From contig NZ_CP095413.1 in the NCBI RefSeq assembly GCF_023016285.1, positions 3,489,001-3,553,000 of the forward strand: a DNA stretch of 64,000 bases, given 5' to 3'. The DNA comes from Muricauda sp. SCSIO 64092. GTDB taxonomy: Bacteria > Bacteroidota > Bacteroidia > Flavobacteriales > Flavobacteriaceae. Shown here in pieces: positions 10,962 through 20,279 of the stretch. Every line of letters starts with the position of its first letter. Within the stretch, counting starts at the first letter, position 1. The translations under genes and the position numbers were made by a program. The notes beneath the pieces were generated by a model that did not search any database, was not told the origin of the DNA, and was given only the letters and a program-made list of their open reading frames with translations.

Positions 10962-11900
10962 ATGATCAGCGGAACTTTTTTGGACGAAATAAGCCATGAT
11001 ATTCCACATCAGAATTGGGGAAGAAAAGAATGGGAAAACGATTTTAAGCTCATGAAAAAAATGGGCATTGATACCGTAGTTCTCATTCGATGTGGCTATC
11101 AAAAGTTTTTAACGTACCCCTCTAAATACCTGGTTCAGAAAAAGGATTGTTTTATGCCAAGGGTTGACCTGGTCAAACAATTTCTGGAATTGTCGGACCT
11201 TTATGGGATGCAGTTTTATTTTGGAACCTATGATAGTGGAGCCTATTGGGCGACCGGTAATATGACCCAGGAGCTTGATGTTAATCTTAAGGTTATTGAA
11301 GAGGTTTATACGCAATATGGCCATTTCAAGAGCTTTAAAGGATGGTATTTAAGTCTTGAGCTAAGCAGAAGGACAAAAGGGGCCATTGAGACCATTGCTA
11401 CATTGGGGAAGCAGTGCAAAGCGGTAAGTCAGGGTTTGCCCGTTTTTATCTCCCCTTGGATTGATGGTAAAAAAGCCGTGATGGCAGCAGATACTTCCAT
11501 TTCCAAAGAAGAAGTGGTCTCCCTTAAAGAACACCAGGCGGAATGGAACGAGATTTTTGATGGTGTACAGGGGGCCATAGATATTGTGGCTTTTCAGGAT
11601 GGCCATGTAGCTTATGAGGAGCTGGGGGACTATTTGAAGATCAACAAAAAACTGGCAGATACCTATGGTATGCAGTCATGGACCAATACCGAGTCATTTG
11701 ATAGGGACATGCCCATAAAGTTTTTGCCTATAAAGTTTGAAAAACTGCTATTAAAAATGGAGGCCGCCAAAAGGGCTGGATGTACAAAGGCCATAACATT
11801 TGAATTTTCCCATTTTATGAGTCCCCAGTCTTCCTATCGTCAAGCAGGCCATTTGTACAATAGGTACCTGGAGCATTTTGGGGAACAGCTAACATTATGA
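10962..11900 (+). CDS. DUF4434 protein, TIM-barrel glycosidase-like
   Basis: A 312-residue cytoplasmic protein (no signal peptide) of the DUF4434 family, a predicted TIM barrel related to glycoside hydrolases. The family opening GTFLDEISHDIPHQNWG is at residues 4-20, followed by IDTVVLIRCGYQ and FYFGTYDSG. Three in-frame ATGs exist (10935, 10947, 10962). The last is chosen because the family usually starts two or three residues before GTFLDE and because a GGGAG stretch lies just upstream. Biochemistry of the family is poorly known. Its place between an SSS symporter and an AGE epimerase suggests a role in processing the imported sugar. Confidence 0.8.
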   Translation: MISGTFLDEISHDIPHQNWGRKEWENDFKLMKKMGIDTVVLIRCGYQKFLTYPSKYLVQKKDCFMPRVDLVKQFLELSDLYGMQFYFGTYDSGAYWATGNMTQELDVNLKVIEEVYTQYGHFKSFKGWYLSLELSRRTKGAIETIATLGKQCKAVSQGLPVFISPWIDGKKAVMAADTSISKEEVVSLKEHQAEWNEIFDGVQGAIDIVAFQDGHVAYEELGDYLKINKKLADTYGMQSWTNTESFDRDMPIKFLPIKFEKLLLKMEAAKRAGCTKAITFEFSHFMSPQSSYRQAGHLYNRYLEHFGEQLTL

Positions 11901-11916
11901 CCAAATCCTAAATCGT

Positions 11917-13074
11917 TTGAAAAAGTACGTTGACATTTACAAGGAGGAACTATGTAAGGAAGTAATCCCATTTTGGGAAAGCCATTCCAAGGATGATGTT
12001 TATGGCGGCTATTTTACCTGTCTTGATTTACAGGGGAATGTATATGATACGGACAAATTTATTTGGTTGCAGGCCAGGCAGGCGTGGATGTTTTCAACAT
12101 TGTACAGTTCGTTGGAAGCAAATCCCAATTGGAAGGAAATGGCCAGGCATGGCATTAATTTTCTCGAAAACCATGGTAGGGATAAAAATGGGGATTGGTA
12201 TTTTTCCCTAGATCAAAGGGGAAATCCTTTGGTCCAACCCTATAACATTTTTTCCGATTGTTTTGCTGCAATGGCTTTTGGGGCGTATTATGGGATTTCC
12301 GGCGAACAGCGCTATGCAGAAATTGCCAAAGACACATTTTGGAATATCCTTAGGCGTCAAGATAATCCCAAAGGACCTTACAATAAGAAATACCCGGGAA
12401 CCCGAAATCTACAAAACTTTGCACTTCCCATGATCCTCAGCAATCTTTCCATGGAATTGGAACCTATTCTAGGGAAGCAAGAGGTATCAAAATTAACTGC
12501 GGACATTGCCACACTCATCATCACTCAGTTTTATGATTCCCAAAGGGGTTTGGTATTGGAAAACATTTCTGAAAATGGGGAATTTGTGGATAGTTTTGAA
12601 GGAAGGCTTCTAAATCCCGGACATGCCATTGAAGCCATGTGGTTCATTATGAATATTGGATTGCGGAACAATGATTTGGCTTTAGTGGAAGAGGCCGAGC
12701 AAATTATGTACCAACAACTGGAAAAGGGATGGGATGAGCAATATGGTGGGATTTTTTACTTCTTGGATGCCAAAGGCCAACCAACGGAACATTTGGAATG
12801 GGACCGGAAATTGTGGTGGGTACATTTGGAAACCCTGGTGGCCCTGGCAAAAACCTACGCCTTTAATCGCAGTCCAAAGGCCAAAACCTGGTTTGAAAAA
12901 GTACATGAATATACATGGTACCACTTTAGGGACCCCAAAAATGGAGGGGAATGGTACGGCTATCTTGATAGAAGGGGAGAGCTTTTGCTTCATTTAAAAG
13001 GGGGTAAATGGAAGGGTTGTTTTCATGTTCCACGGGCACTCTTGGAAATTTCAAGAACGCTGGATACCATTTGA
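11917..13074 (+). CDS. AGE-family epimerase/isomerase
   Basis: A 385-residue (alpha/alpha)6-barrel protein of the N-acylglucosamine 2-epimerase superfamily, which also includes cellobiose 2-epimerase and aldose-ketose isomerases. Family features include DVYGGYFTCLD (about 26-36), the WLQARQAWMFS segment, NPGHAIEAMWF and a C-terminal HLKGGKWKGCFHVPRAL. The start appears to be TTG (TTG AAA AAG TAC), 16 bp after the DUF4434 stop, as no ATG precedes the conserved N-terminus. Epimerisation of an imported N-acyl-hexosamine, a disaccharide or an aldose are all possible. Confidence 0.88.
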   Translation: MKKYVDIYKEELCKEVIPFWESHSKDDVYGGYFTCLDLQGNVYDTDKFIWLQARQAWMFSTLYSSLEANPNWKEMARHGINFLENHGRDKNGDWYFSLDQRGNPLVQPYNIFSDCFAAMAFGAYYGISGEQRYAEIAKDTFWNILRRQDNPKGPYNKKYPGTRNLQNFALPMILSNLSMELEPILGKQEVSKLTADIATLIITQFYDSQRGLVLENISENGEFVDSFEGRLLNPGHAIEAMWFIMNIGLRNNDLALVEEAEQIMYQQLEKGWDEQYGGIFYFLDAKGQPTEHLEWDRKLWWVHLETLVALAKTYAFNRSPKAKTWFEKVHEYTWYHFRDPKNGGEWYGYLDRRGELLLHLKGGKWKGCFHVPRALLEISRTLDTI

Positions 13075-13094
13075 AGGATATCAAATATGATACG

Positions 13095-14924
13095 ATGATG
13101 AGAACACTATTCCTGACCATTTCCTTCTTTTTTTGTATGCTTGGGCATTCCCAAAAAGAAGTGGATGTCCTTATTATTGGGGGTGGTGCCGGAGGAACTT
13201 CGGCAGCGATTCAAGCAGCTCGTATGGGAGCGAGTGTACAAATCCTGGAAAAGACCGAATGGTTGGGCGGCATGTTGACTTCGGCGGGGGTATCCGCCAT
13301 TGATGGGAACCATGGATTGCCATCCGGTATTTGGGGAGAATTTCGTCAAAAACTATATGAGTATTATGGGGGGCCAAAAGAGGTGGCTACGGGTTGGGTC
13401 AGTCATACCCTTTTTGAACCTTCCGTCGGCAATGCCATTCTGACCAAAATGGCAACTATCCCCAATTTGGACATTGTTTTTAATGCCCGGTATGGAAAGG
13501 TCGAAAGGGAGCAGGAAAAGTGGAAGGTCAATTATCGGGTAAGGGGCAAGGAACGGTTTACTAAAGCTATCGTGCTTATTGATGCTACCGAAACCGGAGA
13601 ACTGCTGCCTTTGGTAGGTGCGGAGTACCGTCTTGGGATGGATTCCAAAGCGGAGACTGGGGAAGCGCAAGCTCCTGGGATTGGGAATGCCATGGTACAG
13701 GATTTGACCTATGCGGCCATTCTAAAGGATGTAGGGCGGAAAAAAGACACCAGAGGATTGGTGGACAGGCCCACGGATTATGATCCCAAAGTATATGCCT
13801 GTGCCTGCCATAGGGAAAAAGGGGAGATGTTTGGTAGCGTGTCCGATTGTGAACAAATGCTGAATTATGGTAAGCTTCCCAACAATAAGTACATGATCAA
13901 TTGGCCCAATTGCGGTAACGATTATTTTGTGGATTGGCCCCAACTTTCAGAAACCGAAACAAAAGAGGCCATGGAAAGGGCAAAGCGCTTCACCCAGGGA
14001 TTTATCCATTACATTCAAAACGAATTGGGTTTCACCAACCTAAGGCTGGAGAAGGAATTTCCCACGAAGGACGGATATCCCATGATTCCCTACCATAGGG
14101 AAGGTAGAAGGGTAAAGGGAGAGGTGTTTTTAGTTGCCGATCATTTGGAAAGGCCCTATGATTTTGAGCTGTATAAAACGGGAATCGCCGTAGGGGACTA
14201 TCCCATAGATCACCACCATGATAAGAACCCAAATGCCCCCAAAATTGAATTTATAAACATCAAGGTGCCCAGTTATAGTATTCCAATGGGATGCTTAATA
14301 CCAAAAGGGATGGAAAACTTTCTGGTGGCGGATAAGAACATCAGTGTTTCCAATATTGTAAATGGTACTACACGATTGCAACCAGTGGTATTGGGTATAG
14401 GACAGGCATCAGGGGCCATAGCGGCCTTGGCCGTTTTGGATAAGGTGTCAACCACCAAGGTATCCATTAGAAAAGTGCAGCAGGCCTTGCTCAACAGCAA
14501 AGCCTATCTCATGCCATTTATAGATGTTCCCCCTACGGATAGGGCGTTTGAATCGATCCAAAGAATAGGGGCCTCCGGAGTGCTCGAAGGTTATGGGGTA
14601 CCCTATAAATGGGCCAATGAAACCTGGTTTTATCCGGAAAGGAGGGTTTCGGAATTTGAATTAAAGTCTGGTTTGCTAGGGGCCTATCCCAAATTAATGG
14701 ACCTGCCTGCTTCTGGAGCATGGGTATCGCCCAAGTATATTGTGGACATCATGAATTCGCTTACCAAAGGAATAACCCTGGACGATTTAAAGGAATTATG
14801 GATTGCTGAAATCGTTTCCGAACCTTTTTCCGAAACAGTTCCCTTGGACAGGCGTACGACCAGTATTTTAATTGACAAGCTTTTGAATCCGTTTGAACGG
14901 GAGGTGGATTTTAATGGCAAATAA
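13095..14924 (+). CDS. Exported FAD-dependent oxidoreductase (PF12831 type)
   Basis: A protein of about 609 residues with a signal peptide (MMRTLFLTISFFFCMLGHSQ) followed directly by a Rossmann FAD-binding motif (DVLIIGGGAGGTSAAIQAA, GASVQILEKTEWLGGM). The body matches FAD-dependent oxidoreductases of the kind often found in Bacteroidota polysaccharide or sugar-acid loci. The frame is open back to 13008, but that would overlap the AGE gene; the ATG pair at 13095/13098 begins the signal peptide. Being exported, it probably acts on substrate in the periplasm before uptake. It ends the cluster that starts with the symporter at 9116. Substrate unknown. Confidence 0.85.
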   Translation: MMRTLFLTISFFFCMLGHSQKEVDVLIIGGGAGGTSAAIQAARMGASVQILEKTEWLGGMLTSAGVSAIDGNHGLPSGIWGEFRQKLYEYYGGPKEVATGWVSHTLFEPSVGNAILTKMATIPNLDIVFNARYGKVEREQEKWKVNYRVRGKERFTKAIVLIDATETGELLPLVGAEYRLGMDSKAETGEAQAPGIGNAMVQDLTYAAILKDVGRKKDTRGLVDRPTDYDPKVYACACHREKGEMFGSVSDCEQMLNYGKLPNNKYMINWPNCGNDYFVDWPQLSETETKEAMERAKRFTQGFIHYIQNELGFTNLRLEKEFPTKDGYPMIPYHREGRRVKGEVFLVADHLERPYDFELYKTGIAVGDYPIDHHHDKNPNAPKIEFINIKVPSYSIPMGCLIPKGMENFLVADKNISVSNIVNGTTRLQPVVLGIGQASGAIAALAVLDKVSTTKVSIRKVQQALLNSKAYLMPFIDVPPTDRAFESIQRIGASGVLEGYGVPYKWANETWFYPERRVSEFELKSGLLGAYPKLMDLPASGAWVSPKYIVDIMNSLTKGITLDDLKELWIAEIVSEPFSETVPLDRRTTSILIDKLLNPFEREVDFNGK

Positions 14925-15059
14925 AGAAATGGTAACAGGGTTCCAGGCGGACTTTGAACTAAATTATACGGGGATACCGATTCTTGGGAAAATAAAATCC
15001 ATATTTGCACATCCGTTTAGGATGTACTTCAAATTTCAATAAGCTGATAGTAACTTAAA

Positions 15060-15989
15060 ATGCAGATTACCAATACGATACTAATGATTAGGCCAGTGGC
15101 TTTTCGAATGAACGAACAAACTGCCGTAAATAACTATTTCCAGGAAGATTTAGGTTCAAAGAATTCTGAAATCAATGCAAGGGCACAGGTGGAATTTGAT
15201 GCTTTTGTAAAGGTGCTTCAAGATCATGGGGTGAAGGTGGTGACCATAAAGGATCAGTTGGAAACGGATACGCCGGACTCCATTTTCCCAAACAATTGGG
15301 TATCCTTTCATGATAGTGGTACAGTGGTGATCTATCCTATGTTCGCTCCCAACAGAAGAAAGGAACGCCGGGAGGATATCTTTGCTATTTTGGAGAAGGA
15401 AGGTTTCCGGATAGATACCGTTATTGATTATACGGCTGCTGAAGAAGAGGGTGTGTTTTTGGAAGGAACGGGAAGTATACTGAAGGACCGGGTGAATCAA
15501 AAAGCATATTGTGCCTTATCTGAAAGGGCACACGAAGATCTTTTTATAGAGTTCTGTGAGGATTTTGACTGTTTCCCCGTGATTTTTACGGCCAATCAAA
15601 CCGTAAATGGGGAGCGTTTGCCCATTTACCATACCAATGTAATGATGGCTATGGCAGAGACCTTTGTAGTCATTTGTTTGGATACCATTGATGATAAAAA
15701 AGAGCGGAAAAATGTGGTGGAACACCTAAAATTGGATGGGAGGGAAATCATTCCGATAACGGAAAGTCAAATGCATCATTTTGCCGGTAATATGCTTCAG
15801 GTGATAGGAAAGGATGGAAAACGCTTTATGGTGATGAGTTCCCAAGCGTACGATAGTTTAAGGGAGGATCAAGTCAAAGCCATTGAAAAGCATTGTGCTA
15901 TCATCCATAGCCCTTTGGACACCATAGAAACCTGTGGTGGAGGATCGGCCCGATGTATGATGGCTGAAGTGTTTTTGCCGAAAACCTAA
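15060..15989 (+). CDS. ctlX: Citrulline utilization hydrolase CtlX
   Basis: A 309-residue pentein-fold hydrolase. The N-terminus (TNTILMIRPVAFRMNEQTAVNNYFQ region) is characteristic of CtlX, named in Francisella for citrulline use. Visible catalytic-type residues are the acidic FPNNWVSFHD, EGTGSILKD, His in MHHFAGNMLQV and the C-terminal Cys in ETCGGGSARCM. The reaction probably hydrolyses the ureido or guanidino group of citrulline/arginine to ornithine; this is inferred from the family. It lies alone after the FAD oxidoreductase with a 135-bp gap. With the 8100 gene it makes two pentein hydrolases within 7 kb. Confidence 0.9.
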   Translation: MQITNTILMIRPVAFRMNEQTAVNNYFQEDLGSKNSEINARAQVEFDAFVKVLQDHGVKVVTIKDQLETDTPDSIFPNNWVSFHDSGTVVIYPMFAPNRRKERREDIFAILEKEGFRIDTVIDYTAAEEEGVFLEGTGSILKDRVNQKAYCALSERAHEDLFIEFCEDFDCFPVIFTANQTVNGERLPIYHTNVMMAMAETFVVICLDTIDDKKERKNVVEHLKLDGREIIPITESQMHHFAGNMLQVIGKDGKRFMVMSSQAYDSLREDQVKAIEKHCAIIHSPLDTIETCGGGSARCMMAEVFLPKT

Positions 15990-16102
15990 AGGTTTAACTC
16001 CCCTATCGGACTAAGTCCACCGACCAACTTAAATGATATCATGACTGCTCTGGTGGAGAGGAGTGATTCGGCAAGGCTTAATCAGGTAGGTTGAAACTAT
16101 TT

Positions 16103-16471
16103 CTATTGTTCAGATTGGTTAAAATGACCCTTGATCTCCTCTAAAACTGAAGACAAATGCTCAAAAACCATTTTGTTCTCAAAACGAACTACGGTATAGC
16201 CCAAGTTTTCCCAATACTCTTTCCGTATTAAGTCGTTTTCTTCTGCGCTTGGGTTTAAGTGTACTTCCCCATCCAATTCGATGATTAGTTTTTCAGAAGC
16301 ACAATAAAAATCTACGATATAAGGACCAATACCATGTTGTTTTTGAAAGCGTCTACCTTTTAGTTGTTTTGCTTTTAAGTATTTCCAGAGAAAGGCCTCT
16401 GCTGGGGTTAAGTTTTTCCGGAGTTACTTTTGGAAATTTTGAAGCGCTTTCCTATTGTGAATTCTTTTCAT
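16103..16471 (-). pseudogene. DUF559 endonuclease-domain gene broken by one stop codon
   Basis: On the minus strand an ATG at 16471 starts MKRIHNRKALQNFQK, then an in-frame TAA (16426-16424, codon 16), then in the same frame LRKNLTPAEAFLWKYLK through to a TAG at 16105-16103. The whole is 123 codons and matches DUF559/COG2852 proteins (Vsr-like endonuclease fold: RRFQKQHGIGPYIVDFYC, LIIELDGEVH, VVRFENKMVFEHL) along its full length, including the region just before the stop. Only one base separates TAA from CAA, AAA or GAA. No start codon follows the stop, so the product is probably not made. Alternatives are a sequencing error or recoding. Confidence 0.8.
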
Positions 16472-16766
16472 TTTTGGAAAATACACAATTTATGGAATAG
16501 CTGCTTTTTTGGTAGGGAAAGGGACAAATCCATTTTAAGGGAATAGTGATTGAAATTAACTGTCAAACCCTCCGCCCCAATGATTAGTGGGATACCTCCC
16601 TTCGTCTGAAGGGAGGAACTTGAGGTATAAGTTACGGGTACAAAAGCTCCCCTCTTGAGTTCAAGAGGGGAATGAATTCTGGCTTTGCGCCAGAAGAAAG
16701 GGGAGTTTGAAGCACCTCAAATCACCTGAAGCGAGAAGCAAAAACAAAAATGTTTTTGCCCAGAAC
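16472..16766. other. Gene-free stretch with palindromic DNA
   Basis: No coding potential was recognised between the DUF559 remnant and the end of the next minus-strand gene. The right half holds three hairpins, annotated separately. The left half (about 16472-16590) shows nothing recognisable. Confidence 0.6.
16595..16694. repeat. Cluster of three hairpins (REP-like intergenic element)
   Basis: Three perfect inverted repeats lie within 100 bp: CCTCCCTT/AAGGGAGG (16595-16602/16609-16616), CCCCTCTTGA/TCAAGAGGGG (16649-16658/16661-16670) and TCTGGC/GCCAGA (16678-16683/16689-16694). None is followed by a convincing T-tract, so they look more like a repetitive extragenic palindrome than terminators. 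Copies elsewhere in the genome would settle this. Confidence 0.5.
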
Positions 16767-18263
16767 TTAATCTTGCTCCTCCCCAGCCGTAAACTCGCGT
16801 ATGGCTTGGTTGGGTTCCACAATGTTATACCCTTTCCAAAACTCGGGGTCGTATTTGGGGAGATAAGTAGCTTCCAGGCTTTTGTCTTCCTTAAAGTTTT
16901 CAAACTGGGTTTGGCCTATCAATTCGTTCTCGTAGACCACCAATTCCCATTTGTTGGTGTTTGCTATTTGAAAGTCAATGTTCAAGCGCAGTTCATTCTG
17001 CTTGCGGCGGCCCTTCACATTTTTGTTTTTTTCAATAACGTCCAAAGGTCTGTCCATACGAAACCAACGCCCAAAATTAAAGTCCATAAAGACCAGTTCG
17101 TATCGATTATTGGGCAGTTTGTTAAAGCGCATGGTGCCCTTGTACAGCGTTTCCCTGTAGTAAATGCCCAATAACCGAAAGTTTCGAAGGTTTTTTAGGT
17201 TCTCAAAATCTATTTGCATTACTGCAAAATCTTCAATGTTAATGTAGAGCCTTCCTCTAAAATCGGTCTTTCCCTTAGGGGAAAAGTCAATGACGTAAAC
17301 ACCGGATTCCCCAATATCGGAATAGCCCACGAGTTCAAATTCGTATTTCCGGGTCTTTGGAATAATGTCCAGTTTACTATCTTCCTGATAGAACACTTCG
17401 CCTAAAATCTCATCAAAAATAAATTTTTGACCATCTACCAAACCGGAAATGGTATCACGTTGAATTTCATTTTCAATGGTCGCCTCGGCCTCCTGGTCAA
17501 TTTCCTGTAATACGGAATCTACCTGTATTTTTTGACTAAATAGCCCCGATTTAATTTTTAAGTAGGAATCCGGTTTCACATTGGCCTTAAAAATCTTTTC
17601 CATACGTTGCCCCAAATCCTCAATGGAGTTGACATCATTTTTATTGTACAACTCTGCAGCCTTTAGAACACTGACCTTGTAAGCCTCGTTGTTCTTTAGG
17701 AAATCACCCAGGGTTTCCGTGTAGTGATAGGAACTTTTTGGAATGGCTCGGGCAATGCTATCTATCAGTTCCTTGTCCAATTCCGCTATGGACGATTTTT
17801 CAAAGCCCATATCCACTTTTTGTACGGTGCCAAAAACGGATTGCCTCAAAAAATACCGTTGTTTTACGGGTTCATTATTTACGTTCTGGGACAGTCGTTC
17901 CTTCATCTGTTCAATAATATCGTCCACCGAGAGTTCCTTGTCAAAGACATACACACCACCCAATTGTATGGCCTTTGGTTTTATGAAAATGATACTGTCC
18001 TGCAATTGCTCAAGGGTGAACCCCATTTTTTCATACCCCATGGAAGAAATGTAAATGGAATCCAAGAGCTCGTTCTGTGCTTCCAGGGTAAAAGAAAACC
18101 GCCCTTCTTCATTGGTGACAACACCTCTATTTTCAGCATACTGTATGGTGGCATAGGGAATTCCCTGCTTTGTTTTGGCATCAATTAATTTGGAGCTAAA
18201 AGTTTGGGCGTTGATCTGTAACGACAGAAAAAACATAAAGCATACGAATGAAACTATTTTCAT
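16767..18263 (-). CDS. Exported carboxypeptidase-regulatory-like domain protein
   Basis: A 498-residue secreted or periplasmic protein. A signal peptide (MKIVSFVCFMFFLSLQINAQ) leads into a CarboxypepD_reg-like beta-sandwich (about 22-105: KQGIPYATIQYAENRGVVTNEEGRFSF, ISSMGYE), then a long region of unknown function with beta-rich character towards the C-terminus (YVIDFSPKGKTDFRGRLYIN, FNKLPNNRYELVFMDF). The frame stays open back to 18437 but that would overlap the SDR gene; the ATG at 18263 starts the signal peptide. The architecture is common in Bacteroidota; the function is unknown. It is last of three minus-strand genes. Confidence 0.8.
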   Translation of the reverse strand: MKIVSFVCFMFFLSLQINAQTFSSKLIDAKTKQGIPYATIQYAENRGVVTNEEGRFSFTLEAQNELLDSIYISSMGYEKMGFTLEQLQDSIIFIKPKAIQLGGVYVFDKELSVDDIIEQMKERLSQNVNNEPVKQRYFLRQSVFGTVQKVDMGFEKSSIAELDKELIDSIARAIPKSSYHYTETLGDFLKNNEAYKVSVLKAAELYNKNDVNSIEDLGQRMEKIFKANVKPDSYLKIKSGLFSQKIQVDSVLQEIDQEAEATIENEIQRDTISGLVDGQKFIFDEILGEVFYQEDSKLDIIPKTRKYEFELVGYSDIGESGVYVIDFSPKGKTDFRGRLYINIEDFAVMQIDFENLKNLRNFRLLGIYYRETLYKGTMRFNKLPNNRYELVFMDFNFGRWFRMDRPLDVIEKNKNVKGRRKQNELRLNIDFQIANTNKWELVVYENELIGQTQFENFKEDKSLEATYLPKYDPEFWKGYNIVEPNQAIREFTAGEEQD

Positions 18264-18367
18264 ATCATCAATTTGATGCGTTGTTGTTCTAAAGACTGTT
18301 TTTTGATGGCAATGGTTGTCCATGGATAGACGAAATAGCTCGGTTTTTGTTTCAGGATTTCTGTAAT

Positions 18368-19792
18368 TCAGGCGCTTGCGATATTCTTTATCATCCCTCC
18401 AAAAATGAAGTAGTGAAATGGTAGGACACTGTACCAATAGAGTCTTCCTTTAAGTCCTTTGGGCCGAAAGGTCGCGATTTGGTGCAGAACGTCCTTGTCA
18501 TCTATTTTAAATTCGAGCCAAGCCTCACCGGGAAGCTTCATTTCGGCAAAAAGCAAGAGTCGTTTTCCCTTTTTGTCCGCAAGCAGAACCCTCCAAAAAT
18601 CCAAGGCATCCCCAGGAAATAGTTTATCGGGATGGGTTCTTCCCCGCCGCAGTCCGGGACCTCCATTCAACTTGTCAAAAAAACCACGGATTTTCCATAG
18701 CCAACTACCATAGTACCAGCCCGTGTCCCCGCCTATACGCCAGATATTGTCCAAGGTCCTTTTACTGTCTTTCACCGCCAATTTCTGGACATCCTTTAAG
18801 ACCCCGTATTTGGGTACCTGGATGTATTTCTCCAAATCTTCTTGTACCTGCCCACTCGCAATACTGTCCTTCCAACTGCTAATGACGAGGTTTTGTTCTA
18901 TCCTTTTAAAGGCCATTTCTATGGCTTCTTGATAACTATGGGTCTGCAATCCCAATAGTTGCTGCAGCCTACTGTCCCTGGCCACAACCTCCATTTTCAT
19001 GCTGTCCACTAAGTTCATCGCCAATTTGTAGGAAGTTGAGGTTACAAAATAGAGCCAATAGGAAGACAGCTTTGGGGTCATAATGGGAACGGTAAAAATC
19101 CAATTTTTAAAACCGCGTACCTTGGCATATTGATGTAGCATTTCCTTGTACGTGAGCACATCCGGGCCACCAATGTCAAAAGATTGGTTGAAGGTGCTTT
19201 CATTGCCCAGCACCCCTGTCAAGAAATTAATGACGTCACGAATGGCAATGGGTTGACTTTTGGTAAGCACCCATTTTGGTGTGATCATAACGGGGAGCTT
19301 TTCACACAGATCCCGGATAATCTCAAAAGATGAGCTACCGGAACCAACAATGATTCCCGCTCTCAATACGGTAAGGTTAAAATTCCCCTGATACAAAATG
19401 TCCTCCACGTTTTTACGTGAGGAGAGGTGTTTGGAAAGTTTTTCCTCGTTAACAATACCACTAAGGTAAATCACCTGCTTGCAATGGGTTTCGGAAATAT
19501 AGGCGTTGAAATTTCGAGCGGCGATGGCCTCTTTTTCATCAAAATCGGAAATGGAAGAGGTCATGGAATGGATAAGATAATAGGCGACATCGATATCTTT
19601 TGGGATTTTTTCCGGTTTGAAATCCTCCAAAAAATCAACTTCAATAATATCTACCAATGTTTTGGCCCTATTATCAATGGATAGTCGGTTTTTGTCGCGA
19701 ACTACACAGACAACTTTATGTCCCAACTCCAATAATCGCGACAATAGCCGCATTCCAATATAGCCATTGGCACCAGTGAGAAGGATTTTCAT
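18368..19792 (-). CDS. SDR-family NAD(P)-binding protein with C-terminal DUF2867
   Basis: A 474-residue protein in two parts. The N-terminal Rossmann domain (about 1-290) has GANGYIGMRLLSRLL, VDFLEDF, AYYLIHSM and an atypical-SDR active site region (QVIYLSGI, LRAGIIVGSGSSSFE, FDIGGPDVLTY). The C-terminal DUF2867 (about 320-474) has the GGDTGWYYGSWLWKIRG motif and the LFAEMKLPGEAWLEF strand. Proteins of this architecture are widespread in Bacteroidota; substrate is unknown. Its start overlaps the stop of the upstream 141-residue gene by 4 bp (19789-19792), suggesting translational coupling. Confidence 0.88.
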   Translation of the reverse strand: MKILLTGANGYIGMRLLSRLLELGHKVVCVVRDKNRLSIDNRAKTLVDIIEVDFLEDFKPEKIPKDIDVAYYLIHSMTSSISDFDEKEAIAARNFNAYISETHCKQVIYLSGIVNEEKLSKHLSSRKNVEDILYQGNFNLTVLRAGIIVGSGSSSFEIIRDLCEKLPVMITPKWVLTKSQPIAIRDVINFLTGVLGNESTFNQSFDIGGPDVLTYKEMLHQYAKVRGFKNWIFTVPIMTPKLSSYWLYFVTSTSYKLAMNLVDSMKMEVVARDSRLQQLLGLQTHSYQEAIEMAFKRIEQNLVISSWKDSIASGQVQEDLEKYIQVPKYGVLKDVQKLAVKDSKRTLDNIWRIGGDTGWYYGSWLWKIRGFFDKLNGGPGLRRGRTHPDKLFPGDALDFWRVLLADKKGKRLLLFAEMKLPGEAWLEFKIDDKDVLHQIATFRPKGLKGRLYWYSVLPFHYFIFGGMIKNIASA

Positions 19793-20214
19793 AAATCTTC
19801 AATATTGGTCGGGGCATTGTCCGCCTTATAGTCCAACAACTTTCTAAAAAACTTTTGAACGGCTTTGGTGTCCGCCTCCACTTTTATAAAATAGTTGTCC
19901 CTATAAATGGAATATACGGCCAGGTTCCCTTTGTAAAGGGTAAGTTTATAATAGGGAATGATCAGCGCATAGGATTCCAGAAGGGACCGAAACCCAACGA
20001 TAATCCCTTTGGGACGCATTTCAACATTGCAATTGTCCGCATTGTTGTCCAAAATGAGCAGGTTTCTAATTTCCATACTGGCCTCCACAATCTTTAGTTT
20101 GGGGGAGCCAATGCCCCCCATTTTCCATCGTTCTTTTAGGGGAAAGGGTTTGCCGACTTCAACGTCGATTTTTTTGGTAATCTTTTTGTCCGAGTAAGAA
20201 ACATTCAAAAGCAT
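19789..20214 (-). CDS. Hypothetical protein (141 residues), coupled to the SDR gene
   Basis: No family is recognised. The protein is soluble (no signal peptide or membrane segment), mixed alpha/beta, and begins MLLNVSYSDKKITKKIDVEVG. A hydrophobic strand pair (LLESYALIIPYYKLTLYKG) lies near residues 78-96 and an amphipathic helix (AVQKFFRKLLDYKAD) near the C-terminus. It is the first gene of a minus-strand group and its last four bases overlap the start of the SDR/DUF2867 gene. A functional link to that enzyme is an inference from this overlap. Confidence 0.7.
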   Translation of the reverse strand: MLLNVSYSDKKITKKIDVEVGKPFPLKERWKMGGIGSPKLKIVEASMEIRNLLILDNNADNCNVEMRPKGIIVGFRSLLESYALIIPYYKLTLYKGNLAVYSIYRDNYFIKVEADTKAVQKFFRKLLDYKADNAPTNIEDL

Positions 20215-20279
20215 TCCCTAAAATTAGGGATTAGGTTGCGGTTCCCTCTTAAAACTTCGCTAAAACAAGGTAAAAAATG

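Noticed and set aside
18264..18437. Extension of the carboxypeptidase-regulatory-like protein to 18437
   Set aside because: It overlaps the SDR gene; the signal peptide begins at 18263.
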